Assembly: GCA_013205535.1 (NCBI GenBank)
Contig: JABMMN010000067.1
Location: 1 to 45,476 of the forward strand
Source: Candidatus Planktophila sp.
GTDB taxonomy: Bacteria; Actinomycetota; Actinomycetes; Nanopelagicales; Nanopelagicaceae
Length of the DNA: 45,476 nt
Direction: 5' to 3'
This document shows positions 15,222 through 25,279 of the stretch, piece by piece. The notes under the pieces are model-generated. The model saw only the letters and a program-made list of their open reading frames with translations. It was not told where the DNA came from and searched no databases. Numbering within the stretch: position 1 is the stretch's first letter; the number at the start of each line of letters is the position of its first letter. A program made the position numbers and the translations under genes.

Positions 15222-17890
15222 TCAGCTCCATGGCAGCGCTTATATTTCTTTCCTGAGCCACAGGGACATGGCGAGTTACGTGAGACTTGACCAGAGGTGG
15301 TGACCCCAGATTGATCAGCTGCCGTGTATTGCAAGCCAGATGCTGGAAGTGGTTTTGCCTCAAGCCCAGCCCCTGTGAGCTCATTGCTCGAACTCTCCAC
15401 CGTGACTTCAATATTGAAGAGAAGCCCAGCAATCTCCTCTTTTATCGCATCCATCATCGCAGAGAAGAGCTCGTAGCCCTCTCGCTGATACTCCACGAGA
15501 GGGTCACGTTGTGCCATCGCACGCAGTCCAATCCCCTCTTGGAGATAATCCATCTCATACAAATGCTCGCGCCACTTGCGATCTAATACAGAGAGTAAGA
15601 CTTTTCGCTCAAGCTCACGCATGACTTCAACACCTAGGCTCTCCTCCCGAGCCGCATAAGCCTTTTCACAGTCTTGAATGATGTGTGCAGCCAGGAAATC
15701 TGCATCTAGAGCCGACCGTGAGCCAACTGTAGATATGAGTTCATCGGCAGTAAATGAGATTGGATAGATAGTCTTTATCGCCTTCCATAGAGTTTCTAAA
15801 TCCCAGTCTTCGGCATATCCCTGTGAGGTTGCAACCCCAACGTATGCAGATAACGTCTCATTAACAAAATCGGCGACTTGATCCTTGATATCTTCTCCTT
15901 CAAGAACTAAACCTCGCTCGCCGTACACAACTTGGCGCTGACGATTCATAACATCGTCATACTTCAAAACATTCTTGCGCATCTCAAAATTCTGTGCCTC
16001 AACCTGAGTTTGAGCAGAGCGAATTGCATTACTCACCATCTTAGATTCAATCGGTTCATCCTCTGGAAGTCCAGCGACCGTCAAGAAACGCTCGACCATC
16101 CCCGAATTGAATCGACGCATGAGCTCGTCCTGCAATGAAAGATAAAAACGTGACTCACCGGGATCACCCTGTCTGCCTGAGCGACCACGCAGCTGATTAT
16201 CAATACGCCGTGATTCATGGCGCTCGGTACCAAGAACGTAGAGGCCGCCAAGTGCAATCACTTCCTCATGTCCTTTCACAACAGCGGCTTGTTGGCGTGC
16301 AATCTCATCGGGCCATGCCGCTTCATAAGCCTCGGCATTATCTACCGGAGATATTCCTCGACGTTGAAGTTCGAAATCGGCCATGAACTCTGGATTTCCT
16401 CCGAGCATAATGTCGGTACCGCGCCCTGCCATATTTGTTGCAACAGTGACCGCTCCAAGCACTCCAGCGCGAGCGATAATCGAAGCTTCGCGCTCATGGT
16501 GTTTAGCATTTAATACTTCATGAGGTACACCAGATTTGCGCAGGAAGGCTGAGAGCTCTTCGGATTTCTCAACACTGACCGTACCGACCAAAACTGGCTG
16601 ACCTTTACGATGCTTCTCAACGATATCTGCCGTAACGGCTAAGAATTTCCCAGCCTCTGATTTATAAACTAAATCTGCCTGATCCATACGGACCATATCG
16701 CGGTTAGTAGGGATTGGAACAACACCGAGCTTGTAAATCTGATAAAACTCAGAGGCCTCGGTCATAGCAGTACCCGTCATACCCGATAGTTTGGAGTACA
16801 GGCGGAAATAATTCTGCAAAGTAATCGTAGCTAAGGTCTGATTCTCATCTTTGATCTCAATACGCTCTTTTGCTTCAAGGGCTTGATGTAGGCCCTCGCT
16901 GTAGCGCCGTCCAGCCAACATCCGACCAGTGTGCTCATCTACGATTAAAAGCTCGCCATTCATCACCACATAATCTTTGTCACGCTTGAATAACTCTTTG
17001 GCACGTACAGCGTTATTGAGGTAGCCAATCATGGGTGTATTTGCAGCCTCATAAAGATTGCCAATCTGCAGTAGCTCTTCCACCTTTGTGACGCCATCTT
17101 CCAAGATACCAATTGTCTTTTTCTTCTCATCTACTTCGTAATGGGTATCACGCTGCAGTTTGCCGACATAATTTGCGAACTCGACGTACCACTTTGTTGC
17201 CTTATCGGCTGGCCCGCTGATGATTAATGGAGTGCGAGCCTCATCGATTAGAATTGAGTCGACCTCATCAACTACTGCAAAGAAATGGTCTCGCTGGACG
17301 CACTCTTCAAGCGACCAAGCCATATTATCGCGCAGATAATCAAAGCCAAATTCATTATTTGTTCCATATGTAATATCGGCTAGATATGCCTCACGTCGCT
17401 GCGCAGGATTCATGTTGGCAAGAATGACTCCTACTTTTAACCCTAAGAAACGATGTACACGCCCCATCCACTCACTATCTCGCTCTGCTAAATAATCATT
17501 TGTGGTGACGACATGCACGCCACGTCCTGCTAATGCATTGAGATAAGAGGGAAGTGTTGCAACGAGAGTCTTACCCTCACCCGTACGCATTTCGGCGATA
17601 TTTCCACGGTGTAGAGCGGCTCCACCCATTATCTGGACGTCATAATGGCGCTGGCCCAGGGTTCGCTTGGCCGCTTCACGGACAACTGCAAAGGCTTCGG
17701 GCATGAGTTCATCTAGGCTCTCGCCCTCGTTATATCGCTTCTGTAGCACAGTGGTCTGTGCGCGAAGATCCAGATCAGAGAGTTCGCTCATACGAGCTTC
17801 TTGCTTGTTGACAGCGGTAACTACCTTGCCAAGCTCGCGTAGAAGGCGGCCTTCACCTGCACGCAAAATCCTGTCAAAAAACGCTGGCAT
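15218..17890 (-). CDS. secA: Preprotein translocase ATPase SecA
   Basis: An 890-residue motor of the Sec translocon. Motor motif I MRTGEGKT (101-108), [13 protein letters not shown] with the DEVD box (208-211), [13 protein letters not shown] and [13 protein letters not shown] are all intact. The C-terminus carries the zinc/SecB-binding motif [14 protein letters not shown]. The length and the zinc tail fit the housekeeping SecA1. The ATG at 17890 has a GAGGG ribosome site seven bases upstream. A minus-strand TACGAT at 17932-17937, inside the end of comF, could be its own -10 box, giving a leader of about 35 bases. Confidence 0.98.
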   Translation of the reverse strand: MPAFFDRILRAGEGRLLRELGKVVTAVNKQEARMSELSDLDLRAQTTVLQKRYNEGESLDELMPEAFAVVREAAKRTLGQRHYDVQIMGGAALHRGNIAEMRTGEGKTLVATLPSYLNALAGRGVHVVTTNDYLAERDSEWMGRVHRFLGLKVGVILANMNPAQRREAYLADITYGTNNEFGFDYLRDNMAWSLEECVQRDHFFAVVDEVDSILIDEARTPLIISGPADKATKWYVEFANYVGKLQRDTHYEVDEKKKTIGILEDGVTKVEELLQIGNLYEAANTPMIGYLNNAVRAKELFKRDKDYVVMNGELLIVDEHTGRMLAGRRYSEGLHQALEAKERIEIKDENQTLATITLQNYFRLYSKLSGMTGTAMTEASEFYQIYKLGVVPIPTNRDMVRMDQADLVYKSEAGKFLAVTADIVEKHRKGQPVLVGTVSVEKSEELSAFLRKSGVPHEVLNAKHHEREASIIARAGVLGAVTVATNMAGRGTDIMLGGNPEFMADFELQRRGISPVDNAEAYEAAWPDEIARQQAAVVKGHEEVIALGGLYVLGTERHESRRIDNQLRGRSGRQGDPGESRFYLSLQDELMRRFNSGMVERFLTVAGLPEDEPIESKMVSNAIRSAQTQVEAQNFEMRKNVLKYDDVMNRQRQVVYGERGLVLEGEDIKDQVADFVNETLSAYVGVATSQGYAEDWDLETLWKAIKTIYPISFTADELISTVGSRSALDADFLAAHIIQDCEKAYAAREESLGVEVMRELERKVLLSVLDRKWREHLYEMDYLQEGIGLRAMAQRDPLVEYQREGYELFSAMMDAIKEEIAGLLFNIEVTVESSSNELTGAGLEAKPLPASGLQYTAADQSGVTTSGQVSRNSPCPCGSGKKYKRCHGAD

Positions 17891-17929
17891 CGCTGGGCCC
17901 TCTCGAACATCGACTCGAAATCAACCCCC

Positions 17930-18565
17930 CTATCGTAGAGGCTGAGCAAGGCAGGCGGTAACCGCGGCAATGGGGTTGAAACCCGCACTCCTCAAGGCTC
18001 TGGCCGCTTCATGCAAGGTCGCTCCAGTTGTAACTACATCATCGATGAGAATGAGATCCCCTCGCGGATATGCACCTCTCTTGAGAGCAAATGCACCCGC
18101 CATGTTATGAGCGCGCGCAGTTGCATCTAGACCGCTCTGATCCCGCACTCTGCGAGTAAGTTCTAGAGAGTCACTCAAAGGCAATCCAGAGCGCTGTGCA
18201 ACGCTCTTCGTAATGTCAACGATAAAACTACGACCGCGGCGGCGGCGAGCAGATGGTGAGGAGGGAATAGGAACAAGACGGATATTATGATTGACAAAGT
18301 CAGCCTTTATTAAGACATGGGTAATGGCATTAATTATTAAATTATCAGCTCCTTTTAGACCATTTTCTTTTGAGGCAAGAATTATTCTGCTTGCCGTCGA
18401 TGAATACGGCACTGCTGAGTGGACATTTAACTGTGAAATATGTGTCTTGTAATAATGAGGATGCCAATCGTACCGACAGTTTGAACAGATTGAGAGACCA
18501 AGTGCAGCGCAACCAAAGCACCTAGTTGGGAAGAGAAGTTGATTCAAGGAATCGAAGAAGGGCAT
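17930..18565 (-). CDS. comF: ComF-family phosphoribosyltransferase-like protein
   Basis: About 211 residues. Four N-terminal cysteines (CFGC and CSNC, within the first 31 residues) form a likely zinc finger. The PRPP-binding loop LILIDDVVTTGATL is near residue 175, and RRRRGRSF and RDQSGLDATARAHNM are family segments. ComF proteins take part in DNA uptake in naturally competent bacteria, but they are present widely and the role here is not certain. The start is taken as ATG 18565, because TAACCT lies six bases before it. GTG 18568 is the alternative. It follows mtrB directly, without the lpqB gene usual between them. Confidence 0.88.
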   Translation of the reverse strand: MPFFDSLNQLLFPTRCFGCAALGLSICSNCRYDWHPHYYKTHISQLNVHSAVPYSSTASRIILASKENGLKGADNLIINAITHVLIKADFVNHNIRLVPIPSSPSARRRRGRSFIVDITKSVAQRSGLPLSDSLELTRRVRDQSGLDATARAHNMAGAFALKRGAYPRGDLILIDDVVTTGATLHEAARALRSAGFNPIAAVTACLAQPLR

Positions 18566-18577
18566 CACCCAAGGTTA
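18566..18577 (-). promoter_or_regulatory. Leaderless -10 element (TAACCT, 6-nt gap)
   Basis: Minus-strand TAACCT lies six bases before ATG 18565 of comF. It is the same hexamer and spacing as before the patB-like gene. The ATG choice over the GTG three bases upstream follows from this spacing. Confidence 0.55.
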
Positions 18578-18619
18578 AATCTAAATACTTAGGGGCCGAT
18601 CTAGTTGTGGAAAAATTAT

Positions 18620-20164
18620 TTATGCATCATCAGGTTGTAACTTAATCAATCGCGTGAGCGCTCCAGCCGAGGCAAGACGCGGAAGTGATAATACAAAGTG
18701 GGCTCCTCTACCTGGTCTGCCCCACGCCTCAAGCTCACCATGATGCAAACGAGCATCTTCGAGCGCGATAGATAACCCAAGTCCTGTACCACCCCGCATC
18801 CGTGCTCGTGACGGATCTGCCCGCCAGAATCGGTCAAAGACTCGATTCAAATCGGATTCATCCAAGCCGATACCATAATCACGCACGCCTATCGCCACGT
18901 CTTGATCACTTGCAATGATTGAAATTGAAATTGGTTTACCTTCAGCATGATCAATTGCATTAGAAAATAAGTTGCGCAAAATGCGCTCAACTCTGCGGAT
19001 ATCTGCCTGAATTATTATGGAGTCTGCAAGTGAGTAAATTCGTAACTGCGTTGATCGCTCGATCGCAAGAAGAGCCAGATCCTGGGCGCTACGCTGGAGT
19101 AGCGTAACGATGTCAAAGTCAGTGGTTTCAAGGACAGCAACCTCTGCATCAAAGCGACTAATTTCAAGTAAGTCTTCGAGTAAGCGCTCAAATCGATCTA
19201 GCTGAGCCACCATGAGCTCGGCACTCCTAGCGATAGTGGGATCAAAGCCTTCACGCGCTGTATTGATGACCTCTGATGCCATACGTAGAGTTGTGAGGGG
19301 GGTGCGTAGCTCATGCGATACATCGGATACGAATCGCTGCTGAACTTGTGAGAGATTCTCAAGACGAGCAATCTGTTTTTCGAGAGATTCCGCCATCTCG
19401 TTGAATGACTCTCCTAACCTTGCTATCTCATCTTTGGAGCGCACGTCCATACGCTGAGAGAAATCGCCCGTTGTGAACTGGTTGGCGATAGCGGCCGCTT
19501 GTCGTACTGGACGGACTACCTGCCTGACCACTAACCAAGTTATAAAACCAATCAAAACAATCAAAAATAATCCAGTGAGAAACAGATAACTCTGAATCAG
19601 ATTAAGTGCGGCATTTTGACTCACAAGAGAGTAAAGGATGTACATCTCGTACTGTCCCGCATTTGGAATTAATACTTTCTGACCGATGGCCAAACCAGGA
19701 ATTCGTGCTCCACTGGTATATTGAATTATCACATTACTAACAGCCAAGTCAGGGCTTGTGCGCACCTTGGTACTAAAAACCTCTGAGATAGAATTTGGGT
19801 CAACTGAGTTTGAAGCTATCTCATAGTTAAGTTCTCTGGAATTTCCAGAACTTCGCAAAAAGATCACTTCTCGAGCATTTTCATTCGTTGTTAGCGATGT
19901 TGCTGCACTGACTACATCATCAATTACTTTTCTGACTGCTGCTTCTTTTTCACCCTGAGCCAGGATAAGCCTGTACTCAGCATTAAAGATGGTCGAACGT
20001 GCTTCAACCATCGATGATTGAAGATTCACACGCTTAATACCCTTAGATAACTGCGAATTGAGGGCAGATCCAGCGATAAAAATAACCCCTAGGCAGAGTG
20101 TGAGAGTTGAAATAATTACCTTCGGAGCTAGGGAGTTGCGAAATAATGAAAACTTGTAGTTCAC
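18620..20164 (-). CDS. mtrB: MtrB-like sensor histidine kinase
   Basis: A 514-residue membrane kinase. TM1 is at about 13-35 and TM2 at 193-215, enclosing a sensor region of about 155 residues. A HAMP domain (about 212-264) follows. The H-box VSHELRTPLTTLRM has phospho-His284, and the ATPase boxes are VRDYGIGLDESD and GGTGLGLSIA. The start is GTG 20164, with GGGAGG ten bases upstream inside mtrA. Domain layout and gene order (mtrA, mtrB) match the actinobacterial MtrAB system, which controls cell-wall and division genes. The lipoprotein gene lpqB that normally follows is absent. Confidence 0.93.
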   Translation of the reverse strand: MNYKFSLFRNSLAPKVIISTLTLCLGVIFIAGSALNSQLSKGIKRVNLQSSMVEARSTIFNAEYRLILAQGEKEAAVRKVIDDVVSAATSLTTNENAREVIFLRSSGNSRELNYEIASNSVDPNSISEVFSTKVRTSPDLAVSNVIIQYTSGARIPGLAIGQKVLIPNAGQYEMYILYSLVSQNAALNLIQSYLFLTGLFLIVLIGFITWLVVRQVVRPVRQAAAIANQFTTGDFSQRMDVRSKDEIARLGESFNEMAESLEKQIARLENLSQVQQRFVSDVSHELRTPLTTLRMASEVINTAREGFDPTIARSAELMVAQLDRFERLLEDLLEISRFDAEVAVLETTDFDIVTLLQRSAQDLALLAIERSTQLRIYSLADSIIIQADIRRVERILRNLFSNAIDHAEGKPISISIIASDQDVAIGVRDYGIGLDESDLNRVFDRFWRADPSRARMRGGTGLGLSIALEDARLHHGELEAWGRPGRGAHFVLSLPRLASAGALTRLIKLQPDDA

Positions 20165-20167
20165 TAT

Positions 20168-20854
20168 TTACGAACCTCCCGTAACTCCCGCTTTATAACC
20201 AACACCACGCACTGTCACGACAATCTCTGGCCGCTCAGCATCGTGTTCAATTTTCGCACGCAATCTCTGTACATGAACGTTCACTAATCGCGTATCGGTG
20301 GAGTGGCGATATCCCCAGACTTCGCTGAGTAGTGCATCACGTGAGAAAACCCGCCCTGGCTCTCTGGCAAGGGCTACCAATAAATCAAATTCAAGGCGTG
20401 TCAGTGCAATCTGTCGACCAGCACGCGTTACCTGATGGGCGGAGACATCAATTGCTAGATCCAAGACGGTGAGCAGAGCTGAAACATCGGTATTGGTACG
20501 GCGCAGGCGAGTGCGGATTCGTGCTACGAGTTCGGAAGGGTGCTTAAAGGGTTTCACCATGTAGTCATCGGCGCCGGCTTCAAGGCCTTGCACCACATCG
20601 CGTGAATCACCCTTTGCGCTGAGCATGATGATTGGAACCATTGATTCTGCGCGAATCAGCCTGCACACTTCGATTCCATCTAGTCCTGGCAACATGACAT
20701 CTAGGAGGACTAAATCTGGAGGATTATTTCTAAAGACATCCAGCACTTCATCACCACGAGTTACAAGGTCAACATCGATTCCTGCTCCAGTTAAAACGAT
20801 TCCGAGCATCTCGGATAGGTCTTGGTCATCATCGACGACCATAACCAAAGTCAT
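20168..20854 (-). CDS. mtrA: MtrA-like response regulator
   Basis: A 228-residue OmpR-family regulator. Receiver acidic residues are Asp8-Asp10, phospho-acceptor Asp52 is in LVLLDVMLPGLDG, and Lys is in YMVKPFKHP. The winged-helix effector has RLEFDLLVAL, VWGYRHSTDTRLVNVHVQRLRAKIE and the VTVRGVGYKAG end, very close to known MtrA sequences. The ATG overlaps the sahH stop by one base (TAATG), so MtrA output is tied to the methyl-cycle gene. MtrA is essential in mycobacteria. Its partner kinase is encoded three bases downstream. Confidence 0.95.
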   Translation of the reverse strand: MTLVMVVDDDQDLSEMLGIVLTGAGIDVDLVTRGDEVLDVFRNNPPDLVLLDVMLPGLDGIEVCRLIRAESMVPIIMLSAKGDSRDVVQGLEAGADDYMVKPFKHPSELVARIRTRLRRTNTDVSALLTVLDLAIDVSAHQVTRAGRQIALTRLEFDLLVALAREPGRVFSRDALLSEVWGYRHSTDTRLVNVHVQRLRAKIEHDAERPEIVVTVRGVGYKAGVTGGS

Positions 20855-22140
20855 TAGCTACCGTGCTCCCAAGAGTTTAGATACATATCCTGTGCAGGTG
20901 TGAGTGTATCGATACGCCCACCCATGCTAATGAGCTTGAGGCTTGCAACTTCCTTGTCGATATAGGAGGGAACATCATGGACGCCAGGCTTGAGATTTGC
21001 CGCCTCTTTGACAAGGTATTCAGCTGTTAGCGCCTGATCCGAGAAGGACATATCCATGACCGATGCTGGATGGCCCTCTGCAGCACCCAAGTTAACTAAA
21101 CGTCCCTCTGCAAGAAGAAGAAGGCGCCGACCGTCGGCAAGTACATACTCGTCGGTCTCGTGGCGCATCTTTACATTCTTGCTCTTTGAATTCTGCTCTA
21201 GCCAAGCGACGTCGATCTCAATATCAAAGTGCCCAGAGTTGGCCATGATGACCCCATCCTTCATGACCTTGAAGTGCTCCTCGCGAAGCACGTCACGGTT
21301 ACCTGTAACGGTAATGAATACATCGCCGATTTTCGCAGCATCAATCATTGGAAGGACACGGAAGCCCTGCATCATGGCATCAAGTGCCTTGGTTGGATCG
21401 ATCTCAGTGATAATGACATCTGCGCCCATTCCCTTAGCGCGCTCTGCAACTCCCTTTCCACAATAACCAAATCCAGCAACCACCACAATGCGTCCTGCAA
21501 TGAGATAGTTGGTTGAGCGGAAAACAGCATCGAGTGTTGATTGCCCAGTTCCATAGCGATTATCAAACATGTGTTTAGTATCTGTGTCATTAACTGCAAT
21601 CATTGGAAATAGAAGCGCACCATCTTTTGCCATCTGATTCAGACGGATGACACCAGTAGTTGTCTCCTCGCATCCACCGGTAATATTGACAATCAACTCC
21701 TTGCGAGTCGTATGAATTGTGTTCACAAGGTCACAACCGTCATCAAATACCTGGTGAGGCGCGATATCTAGCGCGGCATTGATGTGGCTGTAGTAGCCAT
21801 CGCGGTCGACTGCGTGGCGGGCAAATACAGAGATTCCATATTCGTGAACAAGGGCAGCTGCAGTGTCATCCTGAGTTGAGAGCGGGTTCGAGGCACACAG
21901 TGCGATGTCGGCGCCTCCAGCTTTCAAAACGCGCATCAGGTTCGCAGTCTCAGCCGTCACATGCATACACGCTGCAATCCGAACGCCGGCAAATGGCTGT
22001 GACTTTTCAAAGCGCTCACGAATCTGAGCTAATACAGGCATATTACGCTCTGCCCACTCGATTCTCTTTCGGCCATCAGATGCTAAGGCTGCATCGGCGA
22101 TGTCATGGCGTGGAAGGGTTGCAGTAATTGGTGGGTTCAC
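20854..22140 (-). CDS. ahcY: Adenosylhomocysteinase (SAH hydrolase)
   Basis: A 428-residue NAD-dependent enzyme that splits S-adenosylhomocysteine into adenosine and homocysteine, relieving product inhibition of methyltransferases. VVVAGFGYCGKGVAERAKGMGADV is the NAD-binding motif, and NRYGTGQSTLD and ANSGHFDIEID are family hallmarks. It is the shorter type, lacking the roughly 40-residue insertion of mycobacterial enzymes and ending YLNSWEHGS. The start is GTG 22140, with AGAGGAG six bases upstream. A possible -10 TAATCT lies at 22177-22182. The SD-containing AGGAGC can pair with GCTCCT upstream (see findings). It is coupled to mtrA. Confidence 0.96.
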   Translation of the reverse strand: MNPPITATLPRHDIADAALASDGRKRIEWAERNMPVLAQIRERFEKSQPFAGVRIAACMHVTAETANLMRVLKAGGADIALCASNPLSTQDDTAAALVHEYGISVFARHAVDRDGYYSHINAALDIAPHQVFDDGCDLVNTIHTTRKELIVNITGGCEETTTGVIRLNQMAKDGALLFPMIAVNDTDTKHMFDNRYGTGQSTLDAVFRSTNYLIAGRIVVVAGFGYCGKGVAERAKGMGADVIITEIDPTKALDAMMQGFRVLPMIDAAKIGDVFITVTGNRDVLREEHFKVMKDGVIMANSGHFDIEIDVAWLEQNSKSKNVKMRHETDEYVLADGRRLLLLAEGRLVNLGAAEGHPASVMDMSFSDQALTAEYLVKEAANLKPGVHDVPSYIDKEVASLKLISMGGRIDTLTPAQDMYLNSWEHGS

Positions 22141-22189
22141 GAAAAGCTCCTCTTAGACTCGAATCAGTAGGAGCCTAGATTACTGCTCT

Positions 22190-23551
22190 TTAGCCTAAAG
22201 CGAGCAACGAGAGAAGCTCATCACGTAGCTTATTCATGGCTGTAGCCGTCTTTGCCTCAACGTTGAGGCGCAGGAGGGGCTCGGTATTGGATGCTCGCAG
22301 GTTGAACCACCAACTCTCACCAATCACGCTGAGGCCATCGAGATGATCTACTTCGACGAGGGTGCGCGTTGAGAATATCTCCTCAACGCGAGCCATAACC
22401 GACTGTGCCTCACCCACCGTGAAGTTAATCTCGCCGCTACAGACGTAGCGCTGATAGGGCTTCAAAATCTCTGACATCGATTTCTCGCTCTCACCGAGGG
22501 CTGCGATTGCATGAAGTGCGGCAAGTGCTCCAGAGTCTGCGTGCCAGAACTCTTTGAAATAAAAGTGACCAGAGTGCTCGCCCCCAAAGATCGCACCGCT
22601 CTTAGCCATCATCGCCTTGATATAGGAGTGTCCAACACGACTTCGAAGTGCTATCCCACCGTTTTCTTGGATCACCTCAAGAACTGCACGCGATGAGATG
22701 AGGTTGTAGATGATCGTTGACCCCGGGCTCTTGACCAGCTCTCGATGGGCAATGAGTGAGGTTAGATCCGATGGGTTTATAGCGACACCATTTTCATCAA
22801 CGAGGAAACATCTATCGGCATCGCCATCAAAGGCAAGGCCCAAATCCGCCTTATGTGTTTTGACCGCCTGCTGTAAATCCCGAAGATTCTTTGAATCTAT
22901 CGGATTTGCCTCATGATTAGGGAAGCTGCCATCGAGCTCGTAATACATAGGAATTACAGTGCAATTAAGCCTTGAGAAGATTGCAGGAGCAGTGTGTCCA
23001 GCCATTCCATTACCAGCATCTATCACAATCCGCAGTGGACGAATCGAATCAAGATTAACAAGGTTGAGTAAGTGATCTACATACTCCTTGAGCATGTCAC
23101 GCTTGTTTTCAACTCCAACTGAACGGATTTCAATCGCAGAGCCTTGGCGAACAAAGCCCTCAATAGTGCGAAGGCCTGAATCTTGTCCAACTGGACGTGC
23201 ATTACTTAGACAGAGTTTTATACCGTTATAGGCCGCTGGATTATGGCTAGCTGTGAACATGGCACCCGGCAAGCCGAGTTTTCCAGATGCAAAGTACAAC
23301 ATGTCAGTTGAGGCAAGGCCGATTCGTATGACATCTAGCCCCGTAGATGTCACGCCAGCAGAGAAGGCATCGGCAAGTGCAGGTGATGAGGGGCGCATAT
23401 CTTGAGCCACAACGACCGTTGCCGGTTCGCGCTCTTGCTGTACAAAGCGAGCAAAGGCCAACCCTGTTGCAAAGCTAAAATCAGGTGTTATCTGCGAATC
23501 GACTAATCCTCGAATATCGTAGGCCTTGAAAATATCGGGGACAGAGTTCAT
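22190..23551 (-). CDS. manB: Phosphomannomutase/phosphoglucomutase
   Basis: A 453-residue alpha-D-phosphohexomutase interconverting hexose-6- and hexose-1-phosphates, most likely mannose, for GDP-mannose and glycoconjugates. The active-site phosphoserine is Ser102 in TASHNPAAYNG. The metal loop is FDGDADRCF, the sugar-specificity loop GGEHSGHFYF, and the phosphate-binding end is RASNTEPLLRLN. Its placement after DUF5719 and DUF3499 is the conserved actinobacterial order. A pyrophosphorylase-like gene at 28767 and a glycosyltransferase at 25276 complete a mannosylation theme. TAGAAT lies six bases before the ATG, so it is probably leaderless. Confidence 0.94.
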   Translation of the reverse strand: MNSVPDIFKAYDIRGLVDSQITPDFSFATGLAFARFVQQEREPATVVVAQDMRPSSPALADAFSAGVTSTGLDVIRIGLASTDMLYFASGKLGLPGAMFTASHNPAAYNGIKLCLSNARPVGQDSGLRTIEGFVRQGSAIEIRSVGVENKRDMLKEYVDHLLNLVNLDSIRPLRIVIDAGNGMAGHTAPAIFSRLNCTVIPMYYELDGSFPNHEANPIDSKNLRDLQQAVKTHKADLGLAFDGDADRCFLVDENGVAINPSDLTSLIAHRELVKSPGSTIIYNLISSRAVLEVIQENGGIALRSRVGHSYIKAMMAKSGAIFGGEHSGHFYFKEFWHADSGALAALHAIAALGESEKSMSEILKPYQRYVCSGEINFTVGEAQSVMARVEEIFSTRTLVEVDHLDGLSVIGESWWFNLRASNTEPLLRLNVEAKTATAMNKLRDELLSLLALG

Positions 23552-23563
23552 ACATAGATTCTA
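23552..23563 (-). promoter_or_regulatory. Leaderless -10 element (TAGAAT, 6-nt gap)
   Basis: Minus-strand TAGAAT at 23558-23563, six bases before ATG 23551 of manB, overlapping the stop codon of the DUF3499 gene. No Shine-Dalgarno lies between. Confidence 0.6.
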
Positions 23564-23932
23564 CGTCGGTACGGCGCGCAAATGCCCTCGGCGACCGATA
23601 CGAGCCTGTGCACCATCACTTTTCACTATCTCTTGCGTATCAGGAGTTGCAAGTGCGACTTCGCGCACCGCATCGGCGATTGCCATAAGATCATCATCTG
23701 ATGGTCCATGAGCATCACCTGAAATCTCTTGCTTAATTACGCTCCAGCCATGTGGCACTCTTAATCGCTCACCATGCATCACACATAGATCGTATGCATG
23801 GGGTTCACTAAAAGATGCAAGAGGTCCAACAACGGCCGCGGACTCGGCATAGATGTATGTCAGGGTCATAGTGGCAATTGAGCGACAACCCACCCGAGAG
23901 CAGCCGCGCCCCAACCGTGCATGTGAACTCAT
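23561..23932 (-). CDS. DUF3499-family protein
   Basis: A 123-residue soluble protein of the actinobacterial DUF3499 family. CSRVGCRSIATMTLTYIYAE and AVVGPLASFSEPHAYDLCVMHGERL are the conserved core, with Cys11, Cys16 and the Cys-His elements of DLCVMHGE suggesting a zinc site. GWSVIK follows. The C-terminal part is variable. Function is unknown. It sits between DUF5719 and phosphomannomutase genes as in many Actinobacteria. TAATCT lies seven bases before the ATG. Confidence 0.9.
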   Translation of the reverse strand: MSSHARLGRGCSRVGCRSIATMTLTYIYAESAAVVGPLASFSEPHAYDLCVMHGERLRVPHGWSVIKQEISGDAHGPSDDDLMAIADAVREVALATPDTQEIVKSDGAQARIGRRGHLRAVPT

Positions 23933-23945
23933 ACATGAAAGATTA
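23933..23945 (-). promoter_or_regulatory. Leaderless -10 element (TAATCT, 7-nt gap)
   Basis: Minus-strand TAATCT at 23940-23945, seven bases before ATG 23932 of the DUF3499 gene, in the 42-base gap after the DUF5719 gene. Confidence 0.55.
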
Positions 23946-23974
23946 GTGGGCTAGGCCGCTCTTCTTTGGGATTG

Positions 23975-25279
23975 TCATGGATTTAATACTCGAATGTTTG
24001 CACGAGGAACTTCAACCCTCGTTAAAATACTTCCTGGAGTGATAGGTAGAAACCCGTAACCATTCTCTGATACAACGAGTGCTCCAGCAAAGGTATTGAC
24101 ACTAGTTTTGAGTATGGCAAACGAGCGAACGGCATCTGGGACCCGCCAGGTCGCGATATCACTCCCCTTGATCGCAGTTAGAACCTTCTTGCCATTGATG
24201 AAAGTCATCTCGACTTTTACGGCAATCGAGTCAGAGGCAAAGACAATCACAGGGGCAAGGCCAGTAATCGCCATCGCCATTGGTACCAGTGCCGGTGTCG
24301 GCGTGCTCCACACAAAGTCTCTGCGATTATTTACAGTCACAGTTGATATTACTGCTGCGACGATTGGCTCATCAGATTGAATGCGAACCGCGAAGGTCTT
24401 GGAAGAGATCTTTGGAGAGATTGAAAACTCACTCACGATTCCTGCTGAAATGTTTCGTGAGCCAAATCCGACTGGTACAAAGCTTCCATCAGAGGATATG
24501 AGCTCGAGAGTAAAGTTGGCACCCGCTTGCGATGGTGTCAAGATACGTAATGTATGCGAGCTCTGAGTTTTTTGACCTTTCTTTGGAGGCTGATTTGGAA
24601 TCGCAGGAATCACTAGGGTCGTTGACGCTGTGGTAATTGGGTTAACGAAATCACCACCTAAACTCTTCAGACCAGCACCACGTTCATCGATCATAAATGC
24701 ATTGATTCTTCCCGAGCGCGCCACAACTTGAACAGTCAGCGACTTGTCACCCGTTGCTAATGAATCGAGTTTGAGGAGCGAATAACTCTTAGCCTTGAGG
24801 TTGATAGAGAGTTGAGGCTGTTTCCCATTTTCAGAGTAGGTCTGCACATCAACGATGGCCTCGCTCAAACCACTATTAATTACGATCAGACGTCCTCGAG
24901 TGGTCACATCTGAACTTGCACCTACAAACCACTGTGATGATGCAGGACCAGAACAGATTGCACCCCCTGCCCAACTACCTGCACGGCTCTGCCACACAAC
25001 CGGTGTGACACCTTTTGCCGAGACTACAACGACATCTTTAGTGATAGGAAAACGAAGAGCATTGAATGGAATCGTTTTAGTGCTGGCGGCTTGGAGTCGT
25101 TGATACTGAGTTTTTCGCGAGGATAGAGATATCTGAGAGGAAAGACCACTCAATGTTGGCGGACACACAACCGCTGGATACGACTCTGAATAGCCCAAAC
25201 CCTTTGTGGTCGCAGTCAGAAGCGTTGCTATGGTGAAGCACAGGCCTAGGGCGAGGATCGCCGTCAGTGCCCGCTTCAT
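23975..25279 (-). CDS. DUF5719-like exported/membrane-anchored protein
   Basis: A 434-residue protein with an N-terminal signal or anchor (MKRALTAILALGLCFTIATLL) and an otherwise extracytoplasmic, beta-rich, Ser/Thr-rich body. The position between a large GT2 membrane glycosyltransferase and DUF3499, and the overall character, match the actinobacterial DUF5719 family. No catalytic motif is visible. The ATG overlaps the glycosyltransferase stop by four bases (ATGA), which suggests the two products work together at the cell surface, for example in exporting or displaying a glycan (inference). Confidence 0.8.
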   Translation of the reverse strand: MKRALTAILALGLCFTIATLLTATTKGLGYSESYPAVVCPPTLSGLSSQISLSSRKTQYQRLQAASTKTIPFNALRFPITKDVVVVSAKGVTPVVWQSRAGSWAGGAICSGPASSQWFVGASSDVTTRGRLIVINSGLSEAIVDVQTYSENGKQPQLSINLKAKSYSLLKLDSLATGDKSLTVQVVARSGRINAFMIDERGAGLKSLGGDFVNPITTASTTLVIPAIPNQPPKKGQKTQSSHTLRILTPSQAGANFTLELISSDGSFVPVGFGSRNISAGIVSEFSISPKISSKTFAVRIQSDEPIVAAVISTVTVNNRRDFVWSTPTPALVPMAMAITGLAPVIVFASDSIAVKVEMTFINGKKVLTAIKGSDIATWRVPDAVRSFAILKTSVNTFAGALVVSENGYGFLPITPGSILTRVEVPRANIRVLNP

